Shown: in pieces, positions 29,346 through 38,400 of the stretch
Layout: the number at the start of each line of letters is the position of its first letter
How positions within the stretch are numbered: the stretch's first letter is position 1
Source: Pleurocapsa minor GSE-CHR-MK 17-07R
Lineage (GTDB): Bacteria > Chloroflexota > Anaerolineae > Aggregatilineales > Phototrophicaceae
Direction: 5' to 3'
Length of the DNA stretch: 64,000 bases
Assembly (NCBI GenBank): GCA_019359125.1
Contig: JAHHHY010000002.1
Coordinates: 372,001 to 436,000 of the forward strand
Notes under the pieces: model-generated
What the model was told of the DNA's origin: nothing
Database searches by the model: none
The model's input: the letters and a program-made list of their open reading frames with translations, nothing else
Translations under genes and position numbers: made by a program

Positions 29346-29381
29346 ACAGGCAGACTGCCGGCTATCGGGCAGTCTGCCTGT
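29346..29381. terminator. Hairpin terminator between convergent genes
   Basis: A perfect 14-bp stem pairs ACAGGCAGACTGCC (29346-29359) with GGCAGTCTGCCTGT (29368-29381) across an eight-base loop. There is no long T run, so it may be only a moderate terminator. It serves the tetR gene and the convergent APCDD1-like gene. Confidence 0.65.
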
Positions 29382-29399
29382 CGCTCATCATCTGGCTGC

Positions 29400-30014
29400 T
29401 TAACTGGGCCGGGCTTCGGCACGAATCAGCGGAACCTGGAGCGCTGTCGGGCGATTGACCGGATCTTCCAGGCCGCTGCCGTCCAGCGGACGGGCGCCCG
29501 CAAACAGGAAGTCACCGATTGGCAGCGTGATATCATGCTCCGTAAAGGGAACCTCAAGGCCGAACAGGCTGCACCCGGTCGCGCTGATATCCAGCTCGGT
29601 TTCCGTCACCCATACCTCGGTGCCACAGGTGCCGGCTTCGGCGCTGTTCAGGAAGCCAGTCATGTCATCCACCAGCGGCGTAAAAGTGACGCGTTCGCCA
29701 GAGAAGTCGGTTGCACGGGCCATGGCTGGTGCCTCAACCGGCTCCCCAAACAGGATCGGACCCTCGATATGCAGCACAATTGTGGGGATGGTGCAGGCCG
29801 GATCGGCGTAAATGATGATGTCACCGACCCATGAATCTTCTGCAAAGGTGAAGTCGCGGGTCAGATACTGCGGCCCAGGGCGCAGCTCGCACGTGATGCT
29901 GACCCACTGGCCAACCGGAGCTTCCTGAGCCTCTTGTGCGGCCGCAGGAAGAATTCCGATAGCCACGACAGCCAATACCAGCACTGCAAAACAGAGACGA
30001 CGCAAATTAGACAT
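29400..30014 (-). CDS. Secreted APCDD1-like domain protein
   Basis: 204 residues from ATG 30014, with GAGGAAAGC just upstream. The signal peptide is cleaved after AAA at about residue 26. The mature part reads like one APCDD1 repeat of vertebrates: GQWVSITCELRPGPQYLTR, then a Y-DPAC--P segment, TPLVDDMTGFLNS, GTCGTEVW, GCSLFGLEVPFTEHDI, and a FAGARPLDGS...RPTALQVPL end. These match, in order and spacing, my memory of the human APCDD1 domain. That protein is a lipid-binding Wnt antagonist. Here it is probably an exported small-molecule or lipid binder. Confidence 0.75.
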   Translation of the reverse strand: MSNLRRLCFAVLVLAVVAIGILPAAAQEAQEAPVGQWVSITCELRPGPQYLTRDFTFAEDSWVGDIIIYADPACTIPTIVLHIEGPILFGEPVEAPAMARATDFSGERVTFTPLVDDMTGFLNSAEAGTCGTEVWVTETELDISATGCSLFGLEVPFTEHDITLPIGDFLFAGARPLDGSGLEDPVNRPTALQVPLIRAEARPS

Positions 30015-30154
30015 GCTTTCCTCGAACCTTTCCTCATCGCTTGACTTGTTGCCGGGCGACTGCTCGACAATCTGATAGTAGCCCTGGCACAATATAGCCT
30101 CAATGTGAGAACGTATTCTTTTTTTATCCAGGCGTCTGAATTTGGGAGCTAGAC

Positions 30155-31078
30155 ATGGATGTATTGACAGAGGTGCTGCATGTGCTGCGCTTTCAGGGTC
30201 GCTTGTTTTGCCGCATGGAGCTGACCGCGCCGTGGGGCATCGTGGACACCCTGACCGGCAATATGGCCCAGTTTCATTTGGTCGAGCGTGGAAGCTGCTG
30301 GCTGAAGGTGCCCGGGCAAGCCCAGCCTATTGCCCTCGTAGGTGGAGACTTCATCATGGTGGCAAATGTAGCGGAGCTGATCCTGCTGGCGGAGCCAGAT
30401 GCCTCGATCGTGGCATTCAACCAGCTCGCGCCGGGCGAAAACAAGCGCATCGTCACGCACGGCGGCGGCGGAGTGGGCACCACGCTGCTGTGCGGTGCGT
30501 TCATGCTCTCTCACGAAATCGCCACCCATCCGCTGCTGTCACTGCTGCCACCCGTCATCCACATCCGCGGTTCAGAGGGAAGCGCGGCCCCGTGGCTTTC
30601 AACGATTATACGCCAGGTGGCGTCTGAGAACGGGCTGGAGGAACCCGGTGCTGAGACCCTGGTCGGCCATCTGATTGATGCGTTGTTCATCTACGTGCTG
30701 CGTTACTGGATACGCCATCAACCGCATCAGCAGCGCGGATGGCTGTCTGGCCTGGGCGACCCGGTAATCGCAGCGGCACTGCTGCGAATGCACGAACAGC
30801 CTGACCAGGCGTGGACGGTGGAGGCGCTGGCCCGGCACGTGGGTCTGTCTCGGTCGGCATTTGCGGCGCGCTTCAGCGCAGTGGTGGGCGAACCGCCGCT
30901 GACATACCTCGGACGCTGGCGAATTCAACTGGCTATCCACCATCTGCGCGACCAGCGCCGGACGCTGGATGAGATCGCGCAGATGGTAGGTTACGACTCG
31001 GTCTATTCTTTCAGCAAGGCCTTTAAACAACGGGTCGGCATCAGCCCGGGCCGTTATCGCGCCCAGCTCATTGCGTGA
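30155..31078 (+). CDS. AraC family transcriptional regulator with cupin sensor
   Basis: 307 residues. An N-terminal cupin_6-type sensor (about 5-170, GNMAQFHLVERGSCWL, PLVGGDFIMV-like strand) is joined to two AraC HTH motifs at about 205-300 (WTVEALARHVGLSRSAFAARF and TLDEIAQMVGYDSVYSFSKAFKQRVGISPGRYR). It is divergent from the APCDD1-like gene and convergent with an SDR gene, either of which may be its target. Confidence 0.92.
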   Translation: MDVLTEVLHVLRFQGRLFCRMELTAPWGIVDTLTGNMAQFHLVERGSCWLKVPGQAQPIALVGGDFIMVANVAELILLAEPDASIVAFNQLAPGENKRIVTHGGGGVGTTLLCGAFMLSHEIATHPLLSLLPPVIHIRGSEGSAAPWLSTIIRQVASENGLEEPGAETLVGHLIDALFIYVLRYWIRHQPHQQRGWLSGLGDPVIAAALLRMHEQPDQAWTVEALARHVGLSRSAFAARFSAVVGEPPLTYLGRWRIQLAIHHLRDQRRTLDEIAQMVGYDSVYSFSKAFKQRVGISPGRYRAQLIA

Positions 31079-31093
31079 CCAGCTCTTGGCGGC

Positions 31094-31903
31094 CTAAGCC
31101 GGATCCGTCCTGAACTGGCTGCTCATGAAGCGCTCGAACAGGCCGGGAAGCACCGCCTTCAGACGAGGCATCCAGCGCGCCAGATTGCCGACCGGATAGC
31201 GCAGGCGCGGCTGGCGCGCCCTGCTGATGGTGAGCAGGGTGCGGGCGATGTCGTGTGGGGTGGTGCTGCTGCGTCGGCCTGTCTCGCGCATCTGGCGCAC
31301 CATGGCGCTCCTCGGCGTCTGATAGGGATCGAGGCCAGTCACCACTTCCAGAATCGACGTGTCCAGCGTGTCGGTCTGCACGCTGCCCGGCTCCACCAGC
31401 GATACCGAAATCCCGAAAGGGCGCAGCTCGTAGCGCAGCGTCTCGCTGTAGCCCTCCAGCGCATGCTTGCTGGCGGCATACGCGCCGTTGTAGGGCAGCG
31501 ACATCAGCCCGCCGATCGAGCTCATGTTGATGATGCGGCCGCTCCGCTGGCGGCGCATGTGCGGCAGCACGGCCTGCGTCATGCGCGCCACGCCGTAGAA
31601 ATTGGCATTCATCTGGGCGTGCAGGGCCTCCATGGTGGTTTCTTCGGCTGCGCCATACAGGTCGTAGCCCGCATTATTCACCAGAATGTCGATGCGCCCG
31701 GCCTGGCGGATGACCTCATCCACGCAGGCCTGCACAGATTCCATCGAGGTTACGTCCAGCGCCAGCAGGGTGAAGGGGACATCCGGTGCGCTGCCCGGGC
31801 TGCGGCTGGTGCCAAACACGCGATAGCCTTCCTGCTGATATGCCCTGGCGATTTCCAGGCCGATCCCTTTTGAAGCCCCGGTGATGAGTACGACTGCGGT
31901 CAT
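31094..31903 (-). CDS. Short-chain dehydrogenase/reductase
   Basis: 269 residues from ATG 31903 (a TTG two codons earlier is possible). Classical SDR: TGASKGIGLEIA nucleotide loop (about 7-18), NNAGY, catalytic MSSIGG serine, YAASKHALEGY tyrosine-lysine pair (about 152-156) and VEPGSVQT. It should oxidise or reduce an alcohol/ketone with NAD(P). It is 45 bp downstream of a beta-propeller gene on the same strand and probably shares its TetR-controlled promoter. Confidence 0.92.
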   Translation of the reverse strand: MTAVVLITGASKGIGLEIARAYQQEGYRVFGTSRSPGSAPDVPFTLLALDVTSMESVQACVDEVIRQAGRIDILVNNAGYDLYGAAEETTMEALHAQMNANFYGVARMTQAVLPHMRRQRSGRIINMSSIGGLMSLPYNGAYAASKHALEGYSETLRYELRPFGISVSLVEPGSVQTDTLDTSILEVVTGLDPYQTPRSAMVRQMRETGRRSSTTPHDIARTLLTISRARQPRLRYPVGNLARWMPRLKAVLPGLFERFMSSQFRTDPA

Positions 31904-31948
31904 GAGCAAGCATCCTTTGTGTGAAATAATGGTCGGAAAGCGGTGAAA

Positions 31949-33109
31949 TTACTGGCCGGGCTGGCTGACGATGCCGATTTGTCCCCGGCCATAGCGGGTG
32001 CCCAGGTACAGGCGTCCGTCGTGCGGCACGACATTGCTGATGCCGCCGTTGAAGATGCGCTGCGAGTCATACAGCGCATGCATGATCTCGCCCTGTTCGC
32101 TGATGCCCAGCACCAGGCCGTGGTTCTCGCCGCTGGTCATCGCCAGCAGCAGGTCATCGGGCAGCTTGCTCATCTGGTCGATCATGAAGGGCAGTGTGTG
32201 CATCAGGTCGAGGGTGGTGGTGCGCGGGCTGCCCATCGACGCCCAGATGGTGCCAGCGTCGTCAGACATGATGCCATCGGGCAGGCCGGGCAGGTTGTCG
32301 ATCAGCACGTCCGACGAACCCGCCTGCGGGCCGGTCAGCCAGTAGCGCGTGATGCGATAGCGGGCCAGCTCGGCCACCAGCACGGCGCTTTCGTCCTGCG
32401 TCAGCGTCACGCCATTGGCGAAATACAGGTCATGCAGCAGCACGCGGGTCTCGCCTGTCGCCGTGTCATGCGCCAGCAGGCGGCCGTTCGGTCGGCCTTC
32501 CATCGTGTCGCGGACAGGATTGGCGCCCACGTTATCGAAGCGGCTGCTGGCGTCCGAGAAGTAGATGGTGCCGTCGCTGGCGATATCCAGGTCGTTGGTG
32601 AAATGCAGGGGCTGGCCGGCCGCTTCCGTCGCCAGCACGGTGACTTCTCCATTTGCATCGAAAGAGAGCAGGCCGCGCAGCGCGTCAGCCACGATCAGGC
32701 TGCCATCCGGGGCGAAACGCATCCCCAGCGGGTTGCCGCCTGTGTTGGCAAACACGGTGAACTCCGGCTCGCCCTGACCAGATACCTCAGCGCGCAGGAT
32801 GTCGCCGTTGCGCACGCCGGTGTACAGCAGGCCATCCGGCCCGAAAGCGATGTCTTCCGGCTCGTGCAGCAGGCCGACGCCGATCAGCCGGGCATCGTCC
32901 AGCGCCGTGTTTGGCGCCAGCATGCCAACGCGTTCCGGTATGGCAGGCGCAGCCCAGGCGACGGCCGAAGTGGGCGATGGCAGCAGCACATAGCCAAGCG
33001 TGAGCAGCAGCGCGGCCGCGCCGATGATGAGTGCGATGCGGCGCCAGCCGAACATGCGCTTGTGAGGGGTCGTGAGGGCGGGTGAGACGGCGGACAGGTG
33101 AGCGTTCAT
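31949..33109 (-). CDS. Membrane-anchored SMP-30/gluconolactonase-like beta-propeller
   Basis: 386 residues from ATG 33109, chosen for AGAGGAAATCC directly upstream. One membrane helix (about 22-45) anchors an extracellular six-bladed propeller: EDIAFGPDGLLYTGVRNGDIL, GMRFAPDGSLIVADALRGL, NDLDIASDGTIYFSDASS, GIMSDDAGTIWASMGSP. This resembles SMP-30/strictosidine-synthase-like lactonases, with metal-ligand positions in the EDI, NDLDIA and D-G segments. Substrate unknown. A palindrome 48 bp upstream is shared with the TetR gene. Confidence 0.87.
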   Translation of the reverse strand: MNAHLSAVSPALTTPHKRMFGWRRIALIIGAAALLLTLGYVLLPSPTSAVAWAAPAIPERVGMLAPNTALDDARLIGVGLLHEPEDIAFGPDGLLYTGVRNGDILRAEVSGQGEPEFTVFANTGGNPLGMRFAPDGSLIVADALRGLLSFDANGEVTVLATEAAGQPLHFTNDLDIASDGTIYFSDASSRFDNVGANPVRDTMEGRPNGRLLAHDTATGETRVLLHDLYFANGVTLTQDESAVLVAELARYRITRYWLTGPQAGSSDVLIDNLPGLPDGIMSDDAGTIWASMGSPRTTTLDLMHTLPFMIDQMSKLPDDLLLAMTSGENHGLVLGISEQGEIMHALYDSQRIFNGGISNVVPHDGRLYLGTRYGRGQIGIVSQPGQ

Positions 33110-33156
33110 GGATTTCCTCTTTGATTTCATGTCATCTGATAAACTATAGTAATTTG

Positions 33157-33171
33157 TTGAACAGTGTTCAA
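33157..33171. promoter_or_regulatory. TetR operator before the propeller gene
   Basis: TTGAACAGTGTTCAA is a near-perfect 15-bp palindrome. The same sequence except the centre (TTGAACACTGTTCAA) lies before the tetR gene at 33865-33879. An identical dyad at both promoters is strong evidence for one regulator acting on both. Confidence 0.85.
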
Positions 33172-33200
33172 TTCTACGCAAAAAAAGAGACTGATTCCCG

Positions 33201-33848
33201 TCAGCCGGGATGCAGCCCTCGGGTGACCAACGTCAGCGCGCGCTCGACCATCGCCTGGGCACGACTTTCATCGAAGCCCGGCATCAGGATCGCGAGGCAC
33301 ACACAGCCGTGCAGCGTCGCCCACAGCGTGTCGCTGGTGCTCACCAGGTCGCCCGGCAGTAACACGTTCTGTCCCATCGCGTCTTCCACAGCGCGGGTGA
33401 GGAGGTCGAACGTGCGCAGCTTGTTCGGGTTTTCCAGCACGGGCCGCAGGAAGTAATCCGTGCGCTGCATGAACATGAGCTGATAGTGGGCCGGATGCCC
33501 CATGCCGAATTCGAGGTACACGCGGGCCATCCGCAGCAGGCGTTCGCGGGCATCGGTCGTGCTTTCGAATGCGCGCAGGAACCGCTCGCCAAAGCGCGAG
33601 AAACCCTCGTCCACCAGCGTGAACAGCACCTCATCCTTGTCGGCAAAATAAAAGTAGATGATGCCGGGCGAATAGCCGATTTTCTCGGCCACCTGGCGGA
33701 TGGAGAAGCCCGCGTAGCCATGCTCCAGAAACAGCGCGCTGGCAGCCTGCAGGATGGCTTCACGCACTTCCTGCTTTTGCTGGTCGCGGCGGTTACGGCT
33801 GTTGTCGCGCAGGCGTTCTGCGCGGGTGGAGCTGGGCTGTTTGACCAT
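33201..33848 (-). CDS. TetR family transcriptional regulator
   Basis: 215 residues. HTH: REAILQAASALFLEHGYAG, FSIRQVAEKIGYSPGIIYFYFADKDEVLF. The C-terminal ligand-binding domain resembles TetR_C_13/WHG types (MARVYLEFGMGHPAHYQLMF). Gene order tetR, propeller, SDR on one strand, with the same 15-bp palindrome before tetR and before the propeller, indicates autoregulation and control of the two-enzyme unit. Confidence 0.92.
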   Translation of the reverse strand: MVKQPSSTRAERLRDNSRNRRDQQKQEVREAILQAASALFLEHGYAGFSIRQVAEKIGYSPGIIYFYFADKDEVLFTLVDEGFSRFGERFLRAFESTTDARERLLRMARVYLEFGMGHPAHYQLMFMQRTDYFLRPVLENPNKLRTFDLLTRAVEDAMGQNVLLPGDLVSTSDTLWATLHGCVCLAILMPGFDESRAQAMVERALTLVTRGLHPG

Positions 33849-33864
33849 GATTGCACATCAGTTA

Positions 33865-33879
33865 TTGAACACTGTTCAA
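33865..33879. promoter_or_regulatory. TetR autoregulatory operator
   Basis: TTGAACACTGTTCAA, 17 bp upstream of the tetR start. Partner of the copy at 33157-33171. It also lies 65 bp ahead of the divergent sugar-kinase gene, which may therefore be co-regulated. Confidence 0.85.
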
Positions 33880-33944
33880 ATAATACGCCGAATCAGAATG
33901 GTTGTCAAGCCCGTGCGCGGATAGAATCTGACCAGGGGGAACCT

Positions 33945-35396
33945 ATGAACACACTCATTCTTGACATTGGCAGTTCGTCTGTGCGCGCGTTGTGGATGGA
34001 TGACGCCGCGCGGTCGATTCCCGGCGCGGCGTGGTCGCGGCCTGTCACGTTCGACACCGACCAGACAGGCAAGGCGCAGCTTGATGCGCAAAAACTGCGC
34101 GAGTCCGTTGAACTCTGCATCGACGCCGCGGCTGCCCATCCGGCAGCGCAGGACGCACGCGCTGTCGGCATGGCTATGTTCGTGGGCAATCTGGTCGGGC
34201 TGGATGCTTCTGGCGCGCCCATCACGCCGGTCTATACCTATGCTGATACGCGCAGCGCCGATGACGCGCAGGCGTTGTCTGCTGCCGTGCCAGCCAGCAA
34301 CGTATTGCAGCGCACAGGCTGCCGCGTCCACACCGCCTATCACCCGGCAAAGCTGGCCTGGCTGCGGCGGACATCCCCGGCGCTGGCGGATGCCGTGGCC
34401 TGCTGGGCGGATTTCTCGGCGTACTGCTTTCAGGAATGGCTGGGGCAGGTGGTATGCAGCACGTCGGTCGCGTCGTGGGGCGGCCTGCTGGACCGGCGGA
34501 CGAATAGCTGGGATGCCGACTGGCTGGGCTGGTTTGGCCTGACGCGTGAGAACTTTCCGCGTCTGGTCGATGCCTCACAGCCGTGCGCAGGCCTGACGCC
34601 AGCGTATCGGGCGCGCTGGCCCGCCCTGGCAACTATCCCGTTTTATCCGGCGGTGGGCGACGGCACGGCGGCCAATATCGGCATGGGCGCTGTCACGCGG
34701 GACGCGCTGGCGATCAGCATGGGCACGACGTCGGCCATGCGCATGCTGTTTGCGGCCGATGCCGCCCCAACCGTGCCGGAGGGCCTGTGGTGCTATCGGC
34801 TGGATGCCGGGCGTCATCTGCTGGGCGGGGCGGCCACCGAGGGCGGCGGTGTGTTTGCCTGGCTGACGCGGCTGTTTCCAGGGCTGGATATGGCCGCTGT
34901 GCAGGCGGAGCTAATGGCGCGGCCCGTCGACAGCCACGGCCTGACGATGCTGCCGATGCTGAACGGCGAGCGCAGCCCGGGCTGGCGGGCGGATGCTGTG
35001 GGCACGCTGCACGGCCTGCGCGCCGCCACCACGCCGGAGGATATCGTGCAGGCCGCGCTGGAGAGCGTCGCGCTGCGGCTGTCGCTGATTGCCGCGCAGA
35101 TGCCGCATCTGCCTGAGCGCATCACGGCTGGTGGTGGCGCGCTGGCAGGGTCGCCCGTCTGGGCGCGCTATTTGTGCGCGGCGCTGGGGCGTCCGATTCA
35201 TCTGGTGGCCGAAGCAGAACCGACGGCGCGCGGCGTGGCGCTGCTGCTGGGGCATTATCTTGAGCGTCACCCGCTGGACGCGCTGCCGCCGCAGGTTGCC
35301 CGCGTGATCGCCCCGCAGGCGGATGATGTGGCCCGGCTGGCCGCGGCGCGTGACCGGCAGCGCGCGCTGTATGCCATTCTGTACCCTGCTGACTGA
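33945..35396 (+). CDS. FGGY family carbohydrate kinase (gluconokinase/xylulokinase-like)
   Basis: 483 residues from ATG 33945 (GGGGGA upstream). The N-terminal ATPase fold has LDIGSSSVRALWMD and YTYADTRS (substrate loop). The C-terminal half has AISMGTTSAMRM, LLGGAATEGGGVFAWL, GERSPGW and ITAGGGALAGSPVWARYL (adenosine site). It phosphorylates a sugar or sugar acid. The extended upstream open frame overlaps tetR and lacks homology. It is divergent from tetR and ends at a convergent hairpin. Confidence 0.9.
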   Translation: MNTLILDIGSSSVRALWMDDAARSIPGAAWSRPVTFDTDQTGKAQLDAQKLRESVELCIDAAAAHPAAQDARAVGMAMFVGNLVGLDASGAPITPVYTYADTRSADDAQALSAAVPASNVLQRTGCRVHTAYHPAKLAWLRRTSPALADAVACWADFSAYCFQEWLGQVVCSTSVASWGGLLDRRTNSWDADWLGWFGLTRENFPRLVDASQPCAGLTPAYRARWPALATIPFYPAVGDGTAANIGMGAVTRDALAISMGTTSAMRMLFAADAAPTVPEGLWCYRLDAGRHLLGGAATEGGGVFAWLTRLFPGLDMAAVQAELMARPVDSHGLTMLPMLNGERSPGWRADAVGTLHGLRAATTPEDIVQAALESVALRLSLIAAQMPHLPERITAGGGALAGSPVWARYLCAALGRPIHLVAEAEPTARGVALLLGHYLERHPLDALPPQVARVIAPQADDVARLAAARDRQRALYAILYPAD

Positions 35397-35409
35397 GGCG
35401 CGTATAAAC

Positions 35410-35446
35410 ACGCAGAGCGGAGATGATGATCGTCTCCGCCCTGCGT
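35410..35446. terminator. Hairpin terminator between kinase and giant secreted protein
   Basis: ACGCAGAGCGGAGA (35410-35423) pairs with TCTCCGCCCTGCGT (35433-35446), 13 of 14 pairs, with a nine-base loop, then TCGTTT. The genes on either side converge on it. Confidence 0.75.
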
Positions 35447-35476
35447 CGTTTCTGTTATGTAGGTTGACTGGCGTCG

Positions 35477-38400
35477 TTACGCCCCGTCGAGACCCGCGCA
35501 GCCATCAATGCTGATCCAGTCCTCGACATTCGAGTCGGTCTCGGTCTCGCCCGTGTCCTGCTGGCTGGACAGGTTGATCGCGCCGATCGTGCGTTCGGCG
35601 TTGCCTTCAGGCAGGTTGCCACCAGACGGGTAGACATCACTGCCGGGATCGAACGTGCGCTGCGTGGCGTCTTCCTGCACGTCAATCGGTCCGTCGGCCG
35701 CCATGCTGATTTCGACCTCATGAATGTTCGGGTCACCGTCGATATTCGACACGAACACGATCACATCGTCAGAGCACTTCCAGGTCGGGGCAAAGTTTGC
35801 CACAGCGTTATCTGTGATCTGGATCTTTTCGCCCGTGCCAACGTCGTACACCTGCACCTGCGACAGCCCGTTCATATTGACAGAGTAGGCCAGGTAACGA
35901 TCGCTGGGTGACCACGATGGCCCTTCAGCATTGTCGCTTGCGCTCGTCAGGATGCGGTTGTTATTGCCCGTGTCATCCATAATGGCCAGCTGCGGGATGC
36001 CGGAGGTATTGATGCCGCCTGTGCTGGTATCGAGCGCGCCGTAGGTGTCGTACACCAGCTGATTGCTCTCGTTGGCATAAATCGGGTTGGTGTCGACCGT
36101 AAAGCCATTACTGACCTGGGTCGTTTCCCTGGTAAATACATTCATGCGATAGATCTGCCATTTGGCCTCGCCAAAGCGGTTGGCGCGGTTGCTCTGGAAG
36201 ACGATGCTTTGTCCGTCCGGAGACCAGCTTGCATTGGTGTTGTCGCCCAGATCGCGCGTCAGCGGGGTTTCTGCGCCTGTCATCAGGTCAATCAGGACCA
36301 GGTCCCAGTTGCCAAAGCGATTGGTCTCATAGACCAGGTAGTTATTGGGGCCCCACGCCGGGTTGTTGTCGTTTGCGAACTCGTTGAAGGTGATGCGGCG
36401 CACGCTGGCCGGATCGCCGTCCGTGCTGGCCACATACAGTTCCCAGTTCCCGTCGCGGTCGCTGGCGAAAGCCACCCATTCGTAATTCGGCGACAGCGAA
36501 GGCGCGACGTCGCGCGAGTTTTCGCCGAAGGTCAGGTTGCGGTGATCATCGGTGCGGGTTTCCTCGTCAGAGCTATCCAGACGGAAGATTTCCCAGTCAC
36601 CCGTCTCGTTGGTGTGATAGAGCTCGAACGGCGGGCAGTTGCCACCGCAGGTCGGAGCAGCGGCTGCCTCACCTGTTATCCCGCCAAAGCGCGAACCATT
36701 CGGTGCGAGCGTCGCTGCCAGCGCGCTTCCCAGCACTTCCGCCACGAATGACGGATCAAAGCCGGTCGTATCGTTCGGGTCGTCGCAGTTGATCGTCACA
36801 GACGCATTCAGGTTAGCGGCGCCCCCGGTGGTATACAGGCCAAACGTGTTGGCAGTTTCCGGGCGGGCGATGCTGAACGACGTCGAGCCGTACAGCCCCA
36901 GCGTGAAGCTGTTGGATGCTGGCGTATAGTTCTGCGCGTCGTTGCCGATGATGAAGATGTTCTGCGCGCTGCTCATCGGGCCGCCGGCATTGGTGATCGT
37001 GAAGCTGACCGTGTCGGCGCTGCACACCGCGGCTGCCGACAGGGCAGGCGGCAGGCAGGTGGAGCCCAGCGTCGAGAGGGTGATCGCGCCCGCCTCGCCC
37101 GTGGTTGTGAAGGTATATGGCGCATACGGGAAGGTCCCGCTGGGCACGCTGACCGTCGTCGTCATCGTGCTGGCATCCATGAAGAAGGTGCCGGTCGAGA
37201 CGGTATTGCTGTTCTCGTCGGTGATGGTGTAGGCCTGCGGAGCCAGCATCGGGCCGTCGACACGCGCCAGGCTGAGGTTGAAGCTGGGCAGGAAATTCAC
37301 GCACGCCACTTCTGCGCTCGCCTGGGGCGGATAGTTGCAGGTGGTGGTGGTCGACAGCGAAGTCGTGCCTGATGTGAACGTGACCACGCCTGACACATTG
37401 CTGGCCGTGAAATCCGCGCTGCCGCCGCCGCCAATCTGCATCGTGCCGCTGAAGACATCGGTGCCGCCCGCCGAGATGGTCACATTGTCAGACGTGAACA
37501 TCAGGCCGCCGGTGTTGGTGACGGTGAAGGTGACGGTGCGGTCTGCCGAGCATGTGCCGCTGACCGACAGGTTCGGCGCGGCGCAGGTGCTGCTGGACGA
37601 AGCGATGCCGAAGCTGCCCGCGGCACCGCTGGTCACGAACGTGTAGCTGGCATACGGATCGTTACCGGCCGGGACGGCGAAGGTGTCATCCATGTTGCCG
37701 GCGTCGAGGAAGAATGTGCCCGTGCTGACGGTGTTTCCACCCGCATCCTCGATCGTATAGTTCTGCGCGGCCAGCATCGGGCCATCGGTGCGGGCCAGGC
37801 TGACGGTGAAGGCGGGATAGTAGGCCTGGCACACCACCGTGGCGCTGGCTTCTGGTGGGTAGTTACAGGTGGTTGTGGCCGTCAGCGCGGTGTCGCGGCT
37901 GGTGAACGTCACGACGCCGCCCGAGACATTGGCCACGCTGTAGGTGGCCGACTGGCCGCCCGCCAGCAGCAGCGAACCGTTATAGATGACGGTGCCGCCC
38001 ACGGAGATGCGCACGCTGTCCGAGATGGTCATCGCGCCGCCGGTGTTGGAAACAATGAAGCTGGCCGTGCGCGCTGCCGTGCACGAGCCGTTGACCGACA
38101 GGCTGGGCGCGGTGCCGCTGCTGGGGGTGACCACAACCGTGCGCGTGACCGAGCCATCGGTGGTGCCATCGGTGACGCGCAGGCGAACCACATACGAACC
38201 GACCGCGCCAAAGGTGTAGCAGGGCGAATTGACCGCGCCGGAGGTGCCTTCAGGCGCGCCGCTGGGGAAATTCTCCACGCGGAAGTAATCCCAGCCAACG
38301 ACCGACAGGCCGCCTGTCAGCAGGGCGTTGAAGCAGAAGTTCGACGCCGTCACCGGGGAAATGGTGAAGTCGGCATTGCTCTCCAGCAGCGTGAGCGTAC

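Noticed and set aside
33486-33944. N-terminal extension of the FGGY kinase
   Set aside because: The open frame continues upstream through the opposite-strand tetR gene and its operator, but homology and the ribosome site begin at 33945.
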